From positions 310,001 to 374,000 of the forward strand of contig NZ_JACYTP010000001.1 in assembly GCF_014841115.1 (NCBI RefSeq): DNA of 64,000 nt, read 5' to 3'. The translations under genes were made by a program, and so were the position numbers. The stretch is from Photobacterium arenosum. GTDB taxonomy: Bacteria > Pseudomonadota > Gammaproteobacteria > Enterobacterales > Vibrionaceae. The notes under the pieces were generated by a model, which had not been told where the DNA came from, did not search any database, and saw nothing but the letters and a program-made list of their open reading frames with translations. Below are positions 17,935 to 27,911 of this stretch, piece after piece (within the stretch, counting starts at the first letter, position 1; each line of letters opens with the position of its first letter).

Positions 17935-19884
17935 ATGTCTGACATGCCACCGCGCGTCATGCGCGATTATTTATACGATGCGCTCAATCAACTCAACATT
18001 CGCCAAATTTTTGGCGTTCCTGGCACCAATGAAATCCCCATTATCGACGGCACCTCCTACGCCGAAAATAATGTCGAATATGTCGAATGTTTACACGAAA
18101 ACATTGCTATGGGTGCAGCTATGGGCGCTGCACGCATGACAGGTGAACCCGGGGTACTGGTGGTTCACATCACCCCGGGTATCGCCCACGGTATTGGCAA
18201 CCTGTTCAACGCTTATCGCTCTCATACACCACTGGTTATTCTTTGCTGCCAGCAACAAAACGAGCTGGTCACACAAGAACCCCTGCTTTCATCCAATATC
18301 AAAGAGCTAGCCAGTCAGTATTGTAAGTGGTCGCACGAACTGCGCACACCTTACGAATTCCCGCTGGTGCTGCAAAGGGCCTTCAAAGAAGCCAAAGCCC
18401 CTGCTTGTGGCCCGGTCTTCATATCTATTCCCTGGGAATTCATGATGGCAAAACCCTTACCAAGCCTGCCTGAAAAGCTGTCGGGTATTACTCGTATTCC
18501 GACCAATTTCGCCGGTGATCCGGATGAAATCAGTCGTTTGGCTGAGCGCTTTGCACAGGCCAAAAACCCTATCATCATTGCCGGTGATGGTGTCGGGTAC
18601 GACAACGCCTCGGAACAGTTGCAGGTATTAGCGCAAACCGTTGGTGCACCTGTGGCGTTGCAAACCTTCAGTAGTTTGGCGAACTTCCCGAACGATGATT
18701 ATCACTGGCAAGGAGAGCTGCCGGGTAATCAGGCCATGCTGCAAGCCATCTATCAGCAACATGATGTGGCTTTTCTGGTGGGCTACAGTAATCAGGCTCA
18801 GGTTACTGTGTTTAATTATGCTGATGGCCCCTTAATCCCGGAATCCGTAGATATTTTATACCTGTCGAATAACACCTGGGACATAGGTAAAAACTACTAT
18901 GGCAGCCATGCCGTGCTGGGTGGGATCAGAGCCAGTCTGGAAAAACTGAACCAAGTCATGGCCGAATTGCCGGTTTCCGATGACATTCAGCGCGAAAGAG
19001 ACGCTCGCAATCAGTTATTAAGCAAACTCAGCGAGCAACGCCGCGGTGACTGGGATGCGTATTTACTCCAGGCCGAGCAAGACGCTTCAGGCACCATTAA
19101 CCCGGCACTGATCCCGCACTATTTATCTCAGGCCATTACACAACAAGGGCTGGCGAACGAGTTTGTCTATGTGCATGAGGCCGTGTCTGACAGTCCAAGC
19201 TTTCAGTACCTGATGCCGCTTAATCAGGAAATGAGCAAGCCGGTAAGCTACTACTGCGTATCCGGCGGCTCACTCGGCTGGTCAATGCCCGCTTCGCTGG
19301 GAATTAAAATTCAGCCCACCGCAATTCAGGGGGTCACACCCAAACTGGTGATCAATGCGGTCGGTGATGGTTCGTCCCTGTTCTACCCGCAAGTGTGGTG
19401 GAGTGCCGCCAAATATCAGCTCGCCGTGTTGTACATCATCACCAATAACCGGGAATACCATACCTTGCAAAATGGCCTCGAAGAAGTGATTGGCTCTTAT
19501 GGCTGGGAGCCAAAGAAAAAGCCGGTAGAACCCGACCCTACCGACCCAACCAGTTACCACAACTACGACGTTGATTATCTGTCGCTGCAGCATCCTCAGC
19601 TCAATTTCCATCAGATTGCCAATGCAATGGGTGCGGACATTCAGGGGCAAGTGGTAGAAAAATCCACTGATCTGAATGCCGCTTTACAACAAGCGATTCA
19701 CTACGTGCTGAATGAAAACAAACCTTACGTGCTGGACATCCGAACTGAACGCGATCCAGCCGCAGTGCAACAAAGCGGAGGTGCGATAAAAACGTCACCA
19801 GCGTATCGACGTCCACCCCTGAATTATTTCCACAAGCAGCTTCTTGATGAAATCAACCCGGATCATGTCAACACATTAGCCTGA
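17935..19884 (+). CDS. ThDP-dependent enzyme, benzoylformate decarboxylase-like
   Basis: A 649-residue thiamine-diphosphate enzyme. The N-terminal domain has GVPGTNEIP and the catalytic Glu55 (CLHENIAMG); VVHITPGIAHGIGNLFNAY aligns with the benzoylformate decarboxylase segment carrying its active-site His70, with the His kept. The C-terminal domain has the ThDP motif GDGS...TNN. It is about 100 residues longer than usual, partly through a proline-rich insert after the ThDP motif. It should decarboxylate or carboligate a 2-keto acid. A flavin amine oxidase follows 32 bases later, and could supply that keto acid. Strong AAGGATAAG site before the ATG. Confidence 0.85.
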   Translation: MSDMPPRVMRDYLYDALNQLNIRQIFGVPGTNEIPIIDGTSYAENNVEYVECLHENIAMGAAMGAARMTGEPGVLVVHITPGIAHGIGNLFNAYRSHTPLVILCCQQQNELVTQEPLLSSNIKELASQYCKWSHELRTPYEFPLVLQRAFKEAKAPACGPVFISIPWEFMMAKPLPSLPEKLSGITRIPTNFAGDPDEISRLAERFAQAKNPIIIAGDGVGYDNASEQLQVLAQTVGAPVALQTFSSLANFPNDDYHWQGELPGNQAMLQAIYQQHDVAFLVGYSNQAQVTVFNYADGPLIPESVDILYLSNNTWDIGKNYYGSHAVLGGIRASLEKLNQVMAELPVSDDIQRERDARNQLLSKLSEQRRGDWDAYLLQAEQDASGTINPALIPHYLSQAITQQGLANEFVYVHEAVSDSPSFQYLMPLNQEMSKPVSYYCVSGGSLGWSMPASLGIKIQPTAIQGVTPKLVINAVGDGSSLFYPQVWWSAAKYQLAVLYIITNNREYHTLQNGLEEVIGSYGWEPKKKPVEPDPTDPTSYHNYDVDYLSLQHPQLNFHQIANAMGADIQGQVVEKSTDLNAALQQAIHYVLNENKPYVLDIRTERDPAAVQQSGGAIKTSPAYRRPPLNYFHKQLLDEINPDHVNTLA

Positions 19885-19916
19885 TCCACCACATTCTATC
19901 TACAAGGAAAAGTAAT

Positions 19917-21542
19917 ATGAGTGAACATTATGATGTTGCCATTATTGGTGCTGGCGTATCGGGCGTTTACAGCGCCTGGCAGTTAAAAAAGAATTTCCCC
20001 GGTAAGCGCATTGCTGTTTTTGAAGGCAGCGATCGCGTCGGTGGCCGTTTATTATCCGTCAAGGCGCCAGATGTCAATAACATGGTCGCAGAGCTGGGTG
20101 GCATGCGTATTCTGGATGCAACACGACAACCACTCGTCCACGCATTACTGGATGAGATCAACCAATTTGCTTCACTGCCAGATCCAATAGAAACCTACCA
20201 TTTCCCGGTCGATACGCCGGCCAATATCGCCTATTTACGCGATGTACGGCTCCGGCTCAGTGACTATCAAGATAATCCGCATGCTGTGCCATACAACTAC
20301 AGTCCTGACGCTTTCGGCAAAACACCCGGCGCTTTGGTTATTGAGGCATTCGATAAAATCGTTCCCGGCATTACCGCCATTGATCTCACTGAACAACAGC
20401 GCCGTGAAATGGCAATGAACACTGAATTCAATGGCAAAATGCTGTACGAACAGGGCTTTTGGAATGTTCTGCAAGTTGTCATGAGCAGCGAAGACTACAG
20501 CTACTGCCGCGATGCCGGTGGCTACAATTCTACCTTGTCGAACTGGAATGCCGCCGATGCCATCCCTTGGTTTCTGACCGATTTCGGTGATGGCGTCGAA
20601 TACCTCGGATTTAAACAGGGTTTCCAGTCAGTACCATTAGCGCTGGCCAGAGAACTTCAGGCGATTGGTGGCGAGCTGTTACTCGGCCACAAACTGAATA
20701 GTTTTGAACAGGTTAACGGTGTATTTAGCCTCAATTTCACCAGTGAATTAGCGATCACGGCGTACAATGATATCCAGTGTACAGCCACGCATATCGTGCT
20801 TGCGATGCCACGGCGTTCCATCGATTTGCTGGAGCAAAATTGTCCTGTTTTACAGCAACCAGAAGTGAAAGCTTTAACTGGTACTGTCACACCAAGGCCG
20901 TTGTTTAAATTGTTTACCACTTACGCGTCCCCCTGGTGGGTTGATCAATCCGGCATCAGGGAAGGACGCAGCGTGACTGACATGCCTGTCAGGCAAACCT
21001 ATTACTGGCCAACCAACGAGGGGGGACCTGCGTTACAAGGCCCGGCAATTCTGATGGCCAGTTACGATGACGGTGTCAACGTAGGGTTCTGGGATGGCTA
21101 CAGACAAAAACGTGGCCTGGCATGGAAACAACAGCTGGAAGTCCTACCCTTACCAGAACACAAGGCATTTACCGGACGTCTGTTGAAACAGCAAAATGTC
21201 GATCCGCAATGGGAAGCGCATCAGGCGCCTGAATCTATGATGACGGAAGTCACCCGCCAGGTTAACCTGATGCATGATGTGTCTGCCGCGGAAGTCACTC
21301 CAACGCTGCCGCTTCAGGCTGCATTTCGTGACTGGGGTGATGACCCTTTTGGCGGCGGTTGGAACAGCTGGAATATTGGTGTGCAAAGTGATGATGTGGC
21401 CAATAACATCGTCCAGCCATTAGCAAATACCCACCTCTATATCTGTGGTGAAGCATACTCCCACAGTCAGGGATGGGTGGAAGGAGCACTGCAGACCGCC
21501 CACCTCATGCTGGCGAAACTGGAAGTTCAGCTCAAGGCGTAA
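19917..21542 (+). CDS. flavin amine oxidase, L-amino-acid-oxidase type
   Basis: A 541-residue flavin-containing amine oxidase: N-terminal FAD fold (VAIIGAGVSGVYSAW), the following EGSDRVGGRL motif, and a C-terminal YICGEAYSHSQGWVEGAL segment that closes the FAD site. No signal peptide. Such enzymes oxidise amino acids or amines to the imine, then keto acid or aldehyde, with release of hydrogen peroxide. Its pairing with the ThDP enzyme suggests a two-step conversion of an amino acid through its 2-keto acid. The substrate cannot be read from sequence; an aromatic amino acid is a guess from the benzoylformate-decarboxylase-like partner. Confidence 0.87.
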   Translation: MSEHYDVAIIGAGVSGVYSAWQLKKNFPGKRIAVFEGSDRVGGRLLSVKAPDVNNMVAELGGMRILDATRQPLVHALLDEINQFASLPDPIETYHFPVDTPANIAYLRDVRLRLSDYQDNPHAVPYNYSPDAFGKTPGALVIEAFDKIVPGITAIDLTEQQRREMAMNTEFNGKMLYEQGFWNVLQVVMSSEDYSYCRDAGGYNSTLSNWNAADAIPWFLTDFGDGVEYLGFKQGFQSVPLALARELQAIGGELLLGHKLNSFEQVNGVFSLNFTSELAITAYNDIQCTATHIVLAMPRRSIDLLEQNCPVLQQPEVKALTGTVTPRPLFKLFTTYASPWWVDQSGIREGRSVTDMPVRQTYYWPTNEGGPALQGPAILMASYDDGVNVGFWDGYRQKRGLAWKQQLEVLPLPEHKAFTGRLLKQQNVDPQWEAHQAPESMMTEVTRQVNLMHDVSAAEVTPTLPLQAAFRDWGDDPFGGGWNSWNIGVQSDDVANNIVQPLANTHLYICGEAYSHSQGWVEGALQTAHLMLAKLEVQLKA

Positions 21543-21550
21543 GGGAGTTA

Positions 21551-21581
21551 ATCACAGGCCAGGTATTATCTGGCCTGTGAT
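21551..21581 (+). terminator. strong hairpin after the amine oxidase gene
   Basis: A perfect 12-bp stem (21551-21562 with 21570-21581, loop GTATTAT) starts eight bases after the stop codon. No T-run follows, so termination may be Rho-assisted or the hairpin may protect the mRNA 3' end. Confidence 0.6.
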
Positions 21582-21784
21582 GTGAATGACTGACAAAGCA
21601 GTGTCTGCTTATGAGAGAAGTACCGTCCCGAAAAAATTTGAGCTCTCCTGCAAATTCCATTCTCTCTTCCTGTCATTTTGAAGTAACAATATCAAACACT
21701 TTGCTTTCACTGGATAGTGGCCCCTCTGGCGAGTAAACTGCAATACAGTGATTATGGAAACACTTAACCGGAGCGTTAGAAATC

Positions 21785-22822
21785 ATGTTAGACACTCGCC
21801 ACGCATCAGCCATTCAGGAACGCATAGATAACAAAACCAAGCCTTTGGGCGCGTTGGGGCAACTCGAAACCACAGCCCACCAGCTTGCTTTATTGCAAAG
21901 TCAGGGACAGAAAGAGGCGGTTTCCCAAATTACCTTAACTCAACCCACCATGCTGCTGTTCGCTGGTGATCATGGTATTGCCAAAGAAGGCGTCAGTATT
22001 GCCCCCAGCGAAGTAACCCAGCAAATGGTGCTCAATTTCCTCGCTGGCGGTGCAGCTATCAATCAGTTTTGCCGCATTAACAACATTGACCTGAAAGTCA
22101 TTGATTGTGGCATTATGCTACCGGTTGAAACCGATAACCCTGATTTCATCGTACAGCGATTGGGTGCCGGAACACATAACCTTGCCCAGAAAGCCGCCAT
22201 GAGTCAGCAGCAAGTTGCCGAGGGGTTGGAATTAGGCGGTTCAATTGCCAAACAGACTATCGAAGCTGGCTGTAATCTGCTGATGTTCGGAGAAATGGGC
22301 ATTGCCAATACCAGCAGTTCTTCCGCCCTGCTGTCGGCGCTCAGTATTACTGACGCGGCCTATTGCGTCGGTAAAGGCACAGGGATCAGCGATGCGCAGC
22401 TGGGTAACAAGATCAGTCTGATTCGTCAGGGTGTTGCCAGATACAGTGAAAGCGGTAAACCAGGTCCATTACGTGCACTCGCAGAGCTGGGTGGCTTTGA
22501 AATCGTTCAAATGGTCGGCGCGTTTCTGGCCGCGAGTGACCAACGCGTGCCTGTTCTGGTGGATGGCTTTATCGTTTCGATCGCGGCTTATATTGCCACA
22601 TTGCTCAAGCCGGAAGCTCGTGATGTGATGATTTTTGCGCACCGTTCTGAAGAGCAAGGGCATCAAAAAGTGTTAGCTCTTCTCGAAGCTCAGCCTATGC
22701 TGGATTTAGGCTTACGCCTGGGCGAAGGAACTGGTGCGGCACTGGCCTACCCCCTGCTTCGTGCCAGTGCTGAATTTTACAACAACATGGCCAGCTTCGC
22801 CGATGCCGGGGTCACGGTGTAA
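21785..22822 (+). CDS. cobT: nicotinate-nucleotide--dimethylbenzimidazole phosphoribosyltransferase
   Basis: Makes alpha-ribazole phosphate from nicotinate mononucleotide and dimethylbenzimidazole for the lower ligand of cobalamin. At 345 residues it has normal length. [11 protein letters not shown] and the C-terminal [10 protein letters not shown], whose Glu314 corresponds to the family's catalytic Glu, are intact. First gene of cobTSUC. I found no cobalamin-riboswitch core in the 240 bases upstream, so the operon may be uncontrolled by B12 or regulated by protein. Confidence 0.96.
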   Translation: MLDTRHASAIQERIDNKTKPLGALGQLETTAHQLALLQSQGQKEAVSQITLTQPTMLLFAGDHGIAKEGVSIAPSEVTQQMVLNFLAGGAAINQFCRINNIDLKVIDCGIMLPVETDNPDFIVQRLGAGTHNLAQKAAMSQQQVAEGLELGGSIAKQTIEAGCNLLMFGEMGIANTSSSSALLSALSITDAAYCVGKGTGISDAQLGNKISLIRQGVARYSESGKPGPLRALAELGGFEIVQMVGAFLAASDQRVPVLVDGFIVSIAAYIATLLKPEARDVMIFAHRSEEQGHQKVLALLEAQPMLDLGLRLGEGTGAALAYPLLRASAEFYNNMASFADAGVTV

Positions 22823-23596
22823 ATGTTCAACCTTCGTTATCAGTATCAGTTGTTTTGTCTGGCGGTGTCTTTTTTCAGCCGCCTACCCATTCCAGCGTCA
22901 ACCCCTTATTCCGACGAACGTATGAATCGGGCCGGGCGTTACTTTGCGCTGGTTGGGCTTATACTGGGGGCGTTGTGTGCCATTACTTACAGTATAACAG
23001 CAGCCTGGTTGCCACCACAGTTCGCCGTCTTTATCACTATGGTGTTCAGCCTGCTGCTGACCGGGGCATTTCATGAAGATGGCCTGACCGACATGGCTGA
23101 CGGCATTGGCGGTGGCCTGACGACAGAACGCCGTCTGGTCATAATGAAAGACAGTCGGATCGGCACTTACGGTGCTGCCACCCTGATCATGGCCTTGCTG
23201 GGTAAATTTATCATGCTCAGCTATCTGGCTGAGCATACTGAACTGGCCCTGGTTCTGATTGTCGCCTACACACTCAGCCGCACAGTCGCGGCCTCACTGA
23301 TTTTCGACATGCACTATGTCAGCGACTCCAGTACCAGCAAGAGCAAACCTCTGGCCAATGCCCAGACCGTCCCTGAGTTACTCTTTTTAGTGGCGACCGG
23401 CACCCTCGTCTGCCTGTTACTGGTGCCCGATCTGTCACTGGTGCTGATAGTGGCGGCTGTTCTGTTTCGGAGTGGTTTCAAAGCCTGGCTGAATGCGCGG
23501 CTTGGCGGATTTACCGGTGATTGTCTGGGCGCGGCTCAGCAACTCATGGAACTTTTGATCTACCTGATCCTTATCGCCTCAGTTCACAACCAGTGA
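22823..23596 (+). CDS. cobS: adenosylcobinamide-GDP ribazoletransferase (cobalamin synthase)
   Basis: A 257-residue polytopic membrane enzyme that joins adenosylcobinamide-GDP with alpha-ribazole. Family segments are present: FFSRLPIP near the N-terminus, [18 protein letters not shown] with acidic metal ligands, and KDSRIGTYG. The ATG directly follows the cobT stop, so the two are co-translated. Confidence 0.95.
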   Translation: MFNLRYQYQLFCLAVSFFSRLPIPASTPYSDERMNRAGRYFALVGLILGALCAITYSITAAWLPPQFAVFITMVFSLLLTGAFHEDGLTDMADGIGGGLTTERRLVIMKDSRIGTYGAATLIMALLGKFIMLSYLAEHTELALVLIVAYTLSRTVAASLIFDMHYVSDSSTSKSKPLANAQTVPELLFLVATGTLVCLLLVPDLSLVLIVAAVLFRSGFKAWLNARLGGFTGDCLGAAQQLMELLIYLILIASVHNQ

Positions 23597-23603
23597 GGAT
23601 AAA

Positions 23604-24158
23604 ATGACGATTCAAACGACATTGAGCCTGATACTTGGTGGTGCACGATCCGGCAAGTCACGCTTTGCCGAGCAGCAGGCCAAAGAAAACGCCACACAGG
23701 GTAAGAGGCTGCATTATATCGCCACTGCTACACCATTTGATGATGAAATGCGCATGCGGATCAAACACCATCAGCAGCAACGTGGGGATAACTGGGCTGA
23801 ACACGAATGTGCTTTGGAACTGGCAAACCTGTTAACTCAGTTTACCGCGAACGATGTGGTGTTGGTTGAGTGTTTAACTCTCTGGCTGAATAACGTTATT
23901 TATTCACTGGGAGAGGCTTGCAGCAATGAAGCGCTGGAAGCACGTATTACCGATCTGGTACAGGCAGCGAAAAACAGCCAGGCCCGATTGATCTTTGTCT
24001 CGAACGAAGTTGGCATGGGGGTGGTGCCGCTCGGCGAAGTGAGCCGCTATTTTGTCGACAACGCCGGCCGCATGAATCAGCAGTTCGCCGCCATTGCCGA
24101 TGAGGTGACTCTGGTGACAGCCGGTTTACCACTCCAATTAAAAGGGATCGCCAGGTGA
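23604..24158 (+). CDS. cobU: adenosylcobinamide kinase / guanylyltransferase
   Basis: Phosphorylates adenosylcobinamide and transfers GMP to it. The P-loop GGARSGKS (residues 12-19) and the SNEVGMGVVP segment identify the family; 184 residues is normal. It starts seven bases after cobS and its last four bases overlap cobC. Confidence 0.96.
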   Translation: MTIQTTLSLILGGARSGKSRFAEQQAKENATQGKRLHYIATATPFDDEMRMRIKHHQQQRGDNWAEHECALELANLLTQFTANDVVLVECLTLWLNNVIYSLGEACSNEALEARITDLVQAAKNSQARLIFVSNEVGMGVVPLGEVSRYFVDNAGRMNQQFAAIADEVTLVTAGLPLQLKGIAR

Positions 24159-24766
24159 AAACCTTCACCGTCACATTAGTCCGCCACGGAAAAGTTAATG
24201 GCGCCTCCGCTTTGTACGGCTCAACCGATGTAGAGGTCAGCCCCGAGACCAATCAGGCTATCTGTAACTCGCTTGCCAACGCTGATATTCACTATAAAAC
24301 CGTTATCAGCTCTCCTTTGCGCCGCTGCTTATCGCTAGCTGAATTACTGGCAGGTGAACACCTTCTGGTCTGCGAACCGGCATTAAAAGAAATGTACTTT
24401 GGTCAGTTAGACGGTACACCTTTTGAGGAAATAACCAGCGTGAGCGAAGAGTGGCAACAGCTTGAGCAATTCTGGCACAACCCAGCCAGCTCAGGATTAC
24501 CTGATGCCGAATCACTGGAAAACTTCAGTAGGCGGGTGACGGCCTGTTGGACCAGGATAGTCAGCGAGCTGCAACACGATGTCCTGATAATTACGCATGG
24601 CGGCGTGATTCGTGCCATAGTTGCAGATGTACTTGGCCTCGACTGGAAGAATCCTAAATGGTATTCAAATTTAACGATTCGCAATGGCAGCATCACACAA
24701 ATTCAAGTCACGATGGCAGATAACGAGCCCTATTTTTCCGTGAAACAAATTGGCTCGACACACTGA
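24155..24766 (+). CDS. cobC: alpha-ribazole phosphatase
   Basis: Histidine-phosphatase-family enzyme that dephosphorylates alpha-ribazole phosphate. The phosphohistidine is His11 in LVRHGKV; SSPLRRC and ITHGGVIRA complete the active site. It overlaps cobU by ATGA and closes the operon. Assignment over a general phosphoglycerate-mutase-like enzyme rests on the operon context. Confidence 0.9.
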   Translation: MKTFTVTLVRHGKVNGASALYGSTDVEVSPETNQAICNSLANADIHYKTVISSPLRRCLSLAELLAGEHLLVCEPALKEMYFGQLDGTPFEEITSVSEEWQQLEQFWHNPASSGLPDAESLENFSRRVTACWTRIVSELQHDVLIITHGGVIRAIVADVLGLDWKNPKWYSNLTIRNGSITQIQVTMADNEPYFSVKQIGSTH

Positions 24767-24838
24767 TCAGTTTGGCCTGACTGTTGGCCAGTTCAAGCCT
24801 GAAGCACAGTTACTTTCGATTTGAATTCGATCCGAACA

Positions 24839-24872
24839 AACCGGAAACCCCTTTGTGGTTTCCGGTTCTTTT
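24839..24872. terminator. terminator between cobC and the toxin gene
   Basis: AACCGGAAACC (24839-24849) pairs with GGTTTCCGGTT (24857-24867), followed by CTTTTC; it can serve both convergent genes. Confidence 0.8.
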
Positions 24873-24889
24873 CATCTAGCTACAGATAG

Positions 24890-26350
24890 TTACACCCCGG
24901 TATCAGCTTTTCTGACAGAGACCTGAACATCTTTCAGGCCAGCATCTTCAAGTTGATCCTGAATGCTTTTCTCCATTGAGGCCGTATTTGAATCACCCTG
25001 AGGAAGGGCAATCTCTTCAAAATACAGCTCGCCGGTGAACTGATCTTCTGCGTAAAACTGGCCTTTGACGCGTGCTTTCTTAGGCGCCAGTACTTTGCCC
25101 AGCCAATAACGGGTGTCATAAGAACCCGCCGTTTGCGCGATCCAGTTCCAGTCCCAGGTTTTATTCATGCCTGTAATATCACGGTGATCCCACTGGAATT
25201 CCAGACTCTTTTCATTGCCGGCGAAGCGGCCGATAGCAAAGTTACTTGTAAAGTCTGGTCTGTCTTTCGGATGCCACAGCAATCCGTTCCCACCCCAGCG
25301 CATGAAACCATCAAAACCCAGTTCATACGATACGTCCGCGTCAAAGACGTAAGGATAAGAGATATCAGCCCGGTACACATTCAACAGCACTTTCAGTGCA
25401 CTATTCGCAGGTACTACCGGTCTTGCCTGAATTGTCACTCTGTTACTTTCTTCACCGCCACTGGTGCTTCCCCATGCCTGAGTGGCACCAAAAGTCACGG
25501 ATATTGATTTTTCAACACCGCCAGTGACTTCAGGGCTCTTAAAAGTGCTGGAAACCTCAATACTTTCACTGAAGCTGTAATCATTACTTTGTGACCAACT
25601 GGTTGACGTGTTGTAACTGATATCAATGACGTATTGCTGCTGAATGCTGGTTTTATTGACCGCCGTCGAGGAGATCGTATTCACCAGCTGACTATTTGAA
25701 TTCACGATAGAACCGTCAATTTTAAATGAAGCCGGATCCATGGTGTAAGCAAAGTTTTTCGCCTTTATGGTTGTCATATCCTGGCAACGGTATCCGTCAC
25801 ACGGACCGTCATTACCCCGAATATTCCAGGCACTTTCGTTACTGTCCCACCAGACTTTCATGTCATCGCCAACCTGGCTTCCTTTCGGACCACCCACCCA
25901 GGCATAGCCCATGTGGTGAGCCAGGTACGCGGCAGGTTTTACAAAATCGTCTTGATCACTGAGCAATGTCCATTCAACACGCTCTTTAGATCCTTCATCA
26001 ATGGAAATAGCAGGGAAAGATAAAATATTTGTGTCTGCATTCAGAGGATAACAAGCAGTATGGCTGGCGGTTCCCTGTTTAATTTCACCCATGTAACCGG
26101 GCCCCATAATGACCCAGCCATCGGCTAAACTAACATAAGACCACTTTCCGATTTTGTTCATTATCGAATCTCGAAAGCGCAATGCTTCAGAACGCGTAAC
26201 TGGCCGGAAATCAGCGTTACACGTTTCAGGGCCGAGATTGTAATGAATTTCGACTTCCTCTGGATAAAAAGCACTGGTTTCCAGTGCAGACACGGACGCT
26301 ATATGACCAAAAGGTAATATAATTAACAAAGGCGTTATTTGTTTTTTCAT
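24890..26350 (-). CDS. aerolysin-family pore-forming toxin
   Basis: A 486-residue secreted toxin precursor that resembles Aeromonas aerolysin along its full length, including the N-terminal lobe many relatives lack. Signal peptide about 1-23. The four cysteines (44, 100, 184, 189) have exactly the spacing of aerolysin Cys19/75/159/164. GWVIMGPGY, YLAHHMGYAWVGG, DGYRC, RADISYPY, RWGGN and WDWNW are kept, so receptor-binding and core domains should fold alike. Two differences: the position of aerolysin His132 (needed for oligomerisation there) is Lys156, and the C-terminal activation loop lacks the KVRRAR protease site. Single gene with AT-rich upstream DNA; probably horizontally acquired. Confidence 0.95.
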   Translation of the reverse strand: MKKQITPLLIILPFGHIASVSALETSAFYPEEVEIHYNLGPETCNADFRPVTRSEALRFRDSIMNKIGKWSYVSLADGWVIMGPGYMGEIKQGTASHTACYPLNADTNILSFPAISIDEGSKERVEWTLLSDQDDFVKPAAYLAHHMGYAWVGGPKGSQVGDDMKVWWDSNESAWNIRGNDGPCDGYRCQDMTTIKAKNFAYTMDPASFKIDGSIVNSNSQLVNTISSTAVNKTSIQQQYVIDISYNTSTSWSQSNDYSFSESIEVSSTFKSPEVTGGVEKSISVTFGATQAWGSTSGGEESNRVTIQARPVVPANSALKVLLNVYRADISYPYVFDADVSYELGFDGFMRWGGNGLLWHPKDRPDFTSNFAIGRFAGNEKSLEFQWDHRDITGMNKTWDWNWIAQTAGSYDTRYWLGKVLAPKKARVKGQFYAEDQFTGELYFEEIALPQGDSNTASMEKSIQDQLEDAGLKDVQVSVRKADTGV

Positions 26351-26891
26351 TGAAACCTTCTTATAGAAATGTTGGCTTGCATAAATGCAAAAACATATGT
26401 GACTAATAAAAACATCCCTCTCATATGCAACGCCGTTATATCAATGCATTTAATAAAAAGTCAATGAATTATTTTCACACTCCCTTTATTTACCCAATTA
26501 AATATCCCGGATGAAAAAAGACAAATAACATATCAGTAAATCGCTATATTATAAGATATAAAGTCTTACCATAATATAATAATTATTATACAAAACAACA
26601 AGATGAAAACAAACCATAAAATGTAATCGATAACAATAAGTCAAAATACGCTTTCATCGGCAGGCTGTTATTGATAATAAAGACTTTAACTTTACCTTTT
26701 TGTTAAAGCGACGCATCACTTTATATTGATTAAGCAACATAGATAATAATGTAATAAAATTATCTATAACGTTTAGCTGAGCAGTTTCAATGCTCAACTA
26801 TAGAATATTTACTCTAATTAAAAATACAAAATACTGTTCACAGTGTTTTTTTGCTTTAACTTATAATCTCTTTTTTGATGGATTAACTTCA
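26351..26891. other. AT-rich intergenic region
   Basis: About 540 bases between the divergent toxin and glpM genes, markedly AT-rich. It should hold both promoters; I see no definite operator. Confidence 0.5.
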
Positions 26892-27242
26892 ATGGTCTCC
26901 TTGTTTCTTAAGTGTCTGCTGGGTGCGCTAGCTGTACTGCTGATTGCGATACTTTCCAAAAGTAAAAGTTTTTTCATTGCAGGTTTAGTGCCCTTATTTC
27001 CAACTTTTGCCTTAATTGCCCACTATATTATTGGCACAGAGCGAACCATGTCGGATTTGAGAGTGACCGCTCTGTTCAGTCTGTATTCATTAGTTCCCTA
27101 TGCCGCTTATCTGGTGGCCGTATACTACTTCAGTTATCGGTTTAGCTTATTCTGGACACTGGGTCTGGCAACTCTGGTATGGGTCGGTTTCGCGGCTGGC
27201 CTGCTGCTCGGCTGGAGCCGCTTGTATACCGGCATCGCCTGA
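26892..27242 (+). CDS. glpM: GlpM-family small membrane protein
   Basis: A 116-residue protein with four hydrophobic helices that matches the GlpM family closely (LLGALAVLLIAILSKSKS, IAGLVPLFPTFALIAHYI). GlpM is linked to alginate production in Pseudomonas but has no established biochemical role. The open frame extends to 26790, but homology begins at the Met at 26892. Confidence 0.85.
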   Translation: MVSLFLKCLLGALAVLLIAILSKSKSFFIAGLVPLFPTFALIAHYIIGTERTMSDLRVTALFSLYSLVPYAAYLVAVYYFSYRFSLFWTLGLATLVWVGFAAGLLLGWSRLYTGIA

Positions 27243-27347
27243 CAGCGAATGGCTTACCACTATTCAACATACTGTTGATATGGTTAAATTACGAGCAGCA
27301 TCAAAGACAAACCCTCAATCTGGGTTAACCATTATCAAGGAAGAAGC

Positions 27348-27812
27348 ATGAAACTAGCGCAACTGAACATCGCCCTTGCCAAATACCCAATGGATGCACC
27401 TGAAATTAAAGATTTTGCCGATAATCTGGATCCTGTGAATGCCATTGCTGAAAGCAGTGAAGGCTTCATATGGCGGCTTCAGGATGAATCCGGCGATGCA
27501 ACCAGTATTCAGGCATTCGACGCCCCCAATATGCTTATCAACATGTCTGTCTGGGAATCGGTAGATACGCTTAAAAACTTTATGTTTCGAACCCATCACC
27601 GCGACTTCATGCGCCGTAAGGCTGAATGGTTTCATCGTTCAGCGGAAGATACTTATGTGCTGTGGTGGGTAGAAGATGATCATATCCCGACCATTGCGGA
27701 AGCCAAAGAACGTCTTGATTACCTGAGAAATAAAGGTGACAGCCCATTTGCTTTCACGTTTAAGAGCAATTTTACACCCGACGATGCGCTGGCGTATGAG
27801 CTTGAAGCCTGA
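27348..27812 (+). CDS. DUF3291-family protein
   Basis: A 154-residue soluble protein of the DUF3291 type, related in fold to antibiotic-biosynthesis monooxygenases (ferredoxin-like dimer). MSVWESVDTLKNFMFRTHHRDFMRRKAEWF is the family core. Good AAGGAAGAAG ribosome-binding site. Function unknown; the cupin gene 100 bases downstream may be co-transcribed. Confidence 0.8.
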   Translation: MKLAQLNIALAKYPMDAPEIKDFADNLDPVNAIAESSEGFIWRLQDESGDATSIQAFDAPNMLINMSVWESVDTLKNFMFRTHHRDFMRRKAEWFHRSAEDTYVLWWVEDDHIPTIAEAKERLDYLRNKGDSPFAFTFKSNFTPDDALAYELEA

Positions 27813-27911
27813 TGACGTTCAGGACACATCTCAGGCCACATCATAGATATCTGCTATCTTTTTTGCATGTGTTCCCACCGTTTTGATATCCATGCAAAGA
27901 AAGGATTCAAC

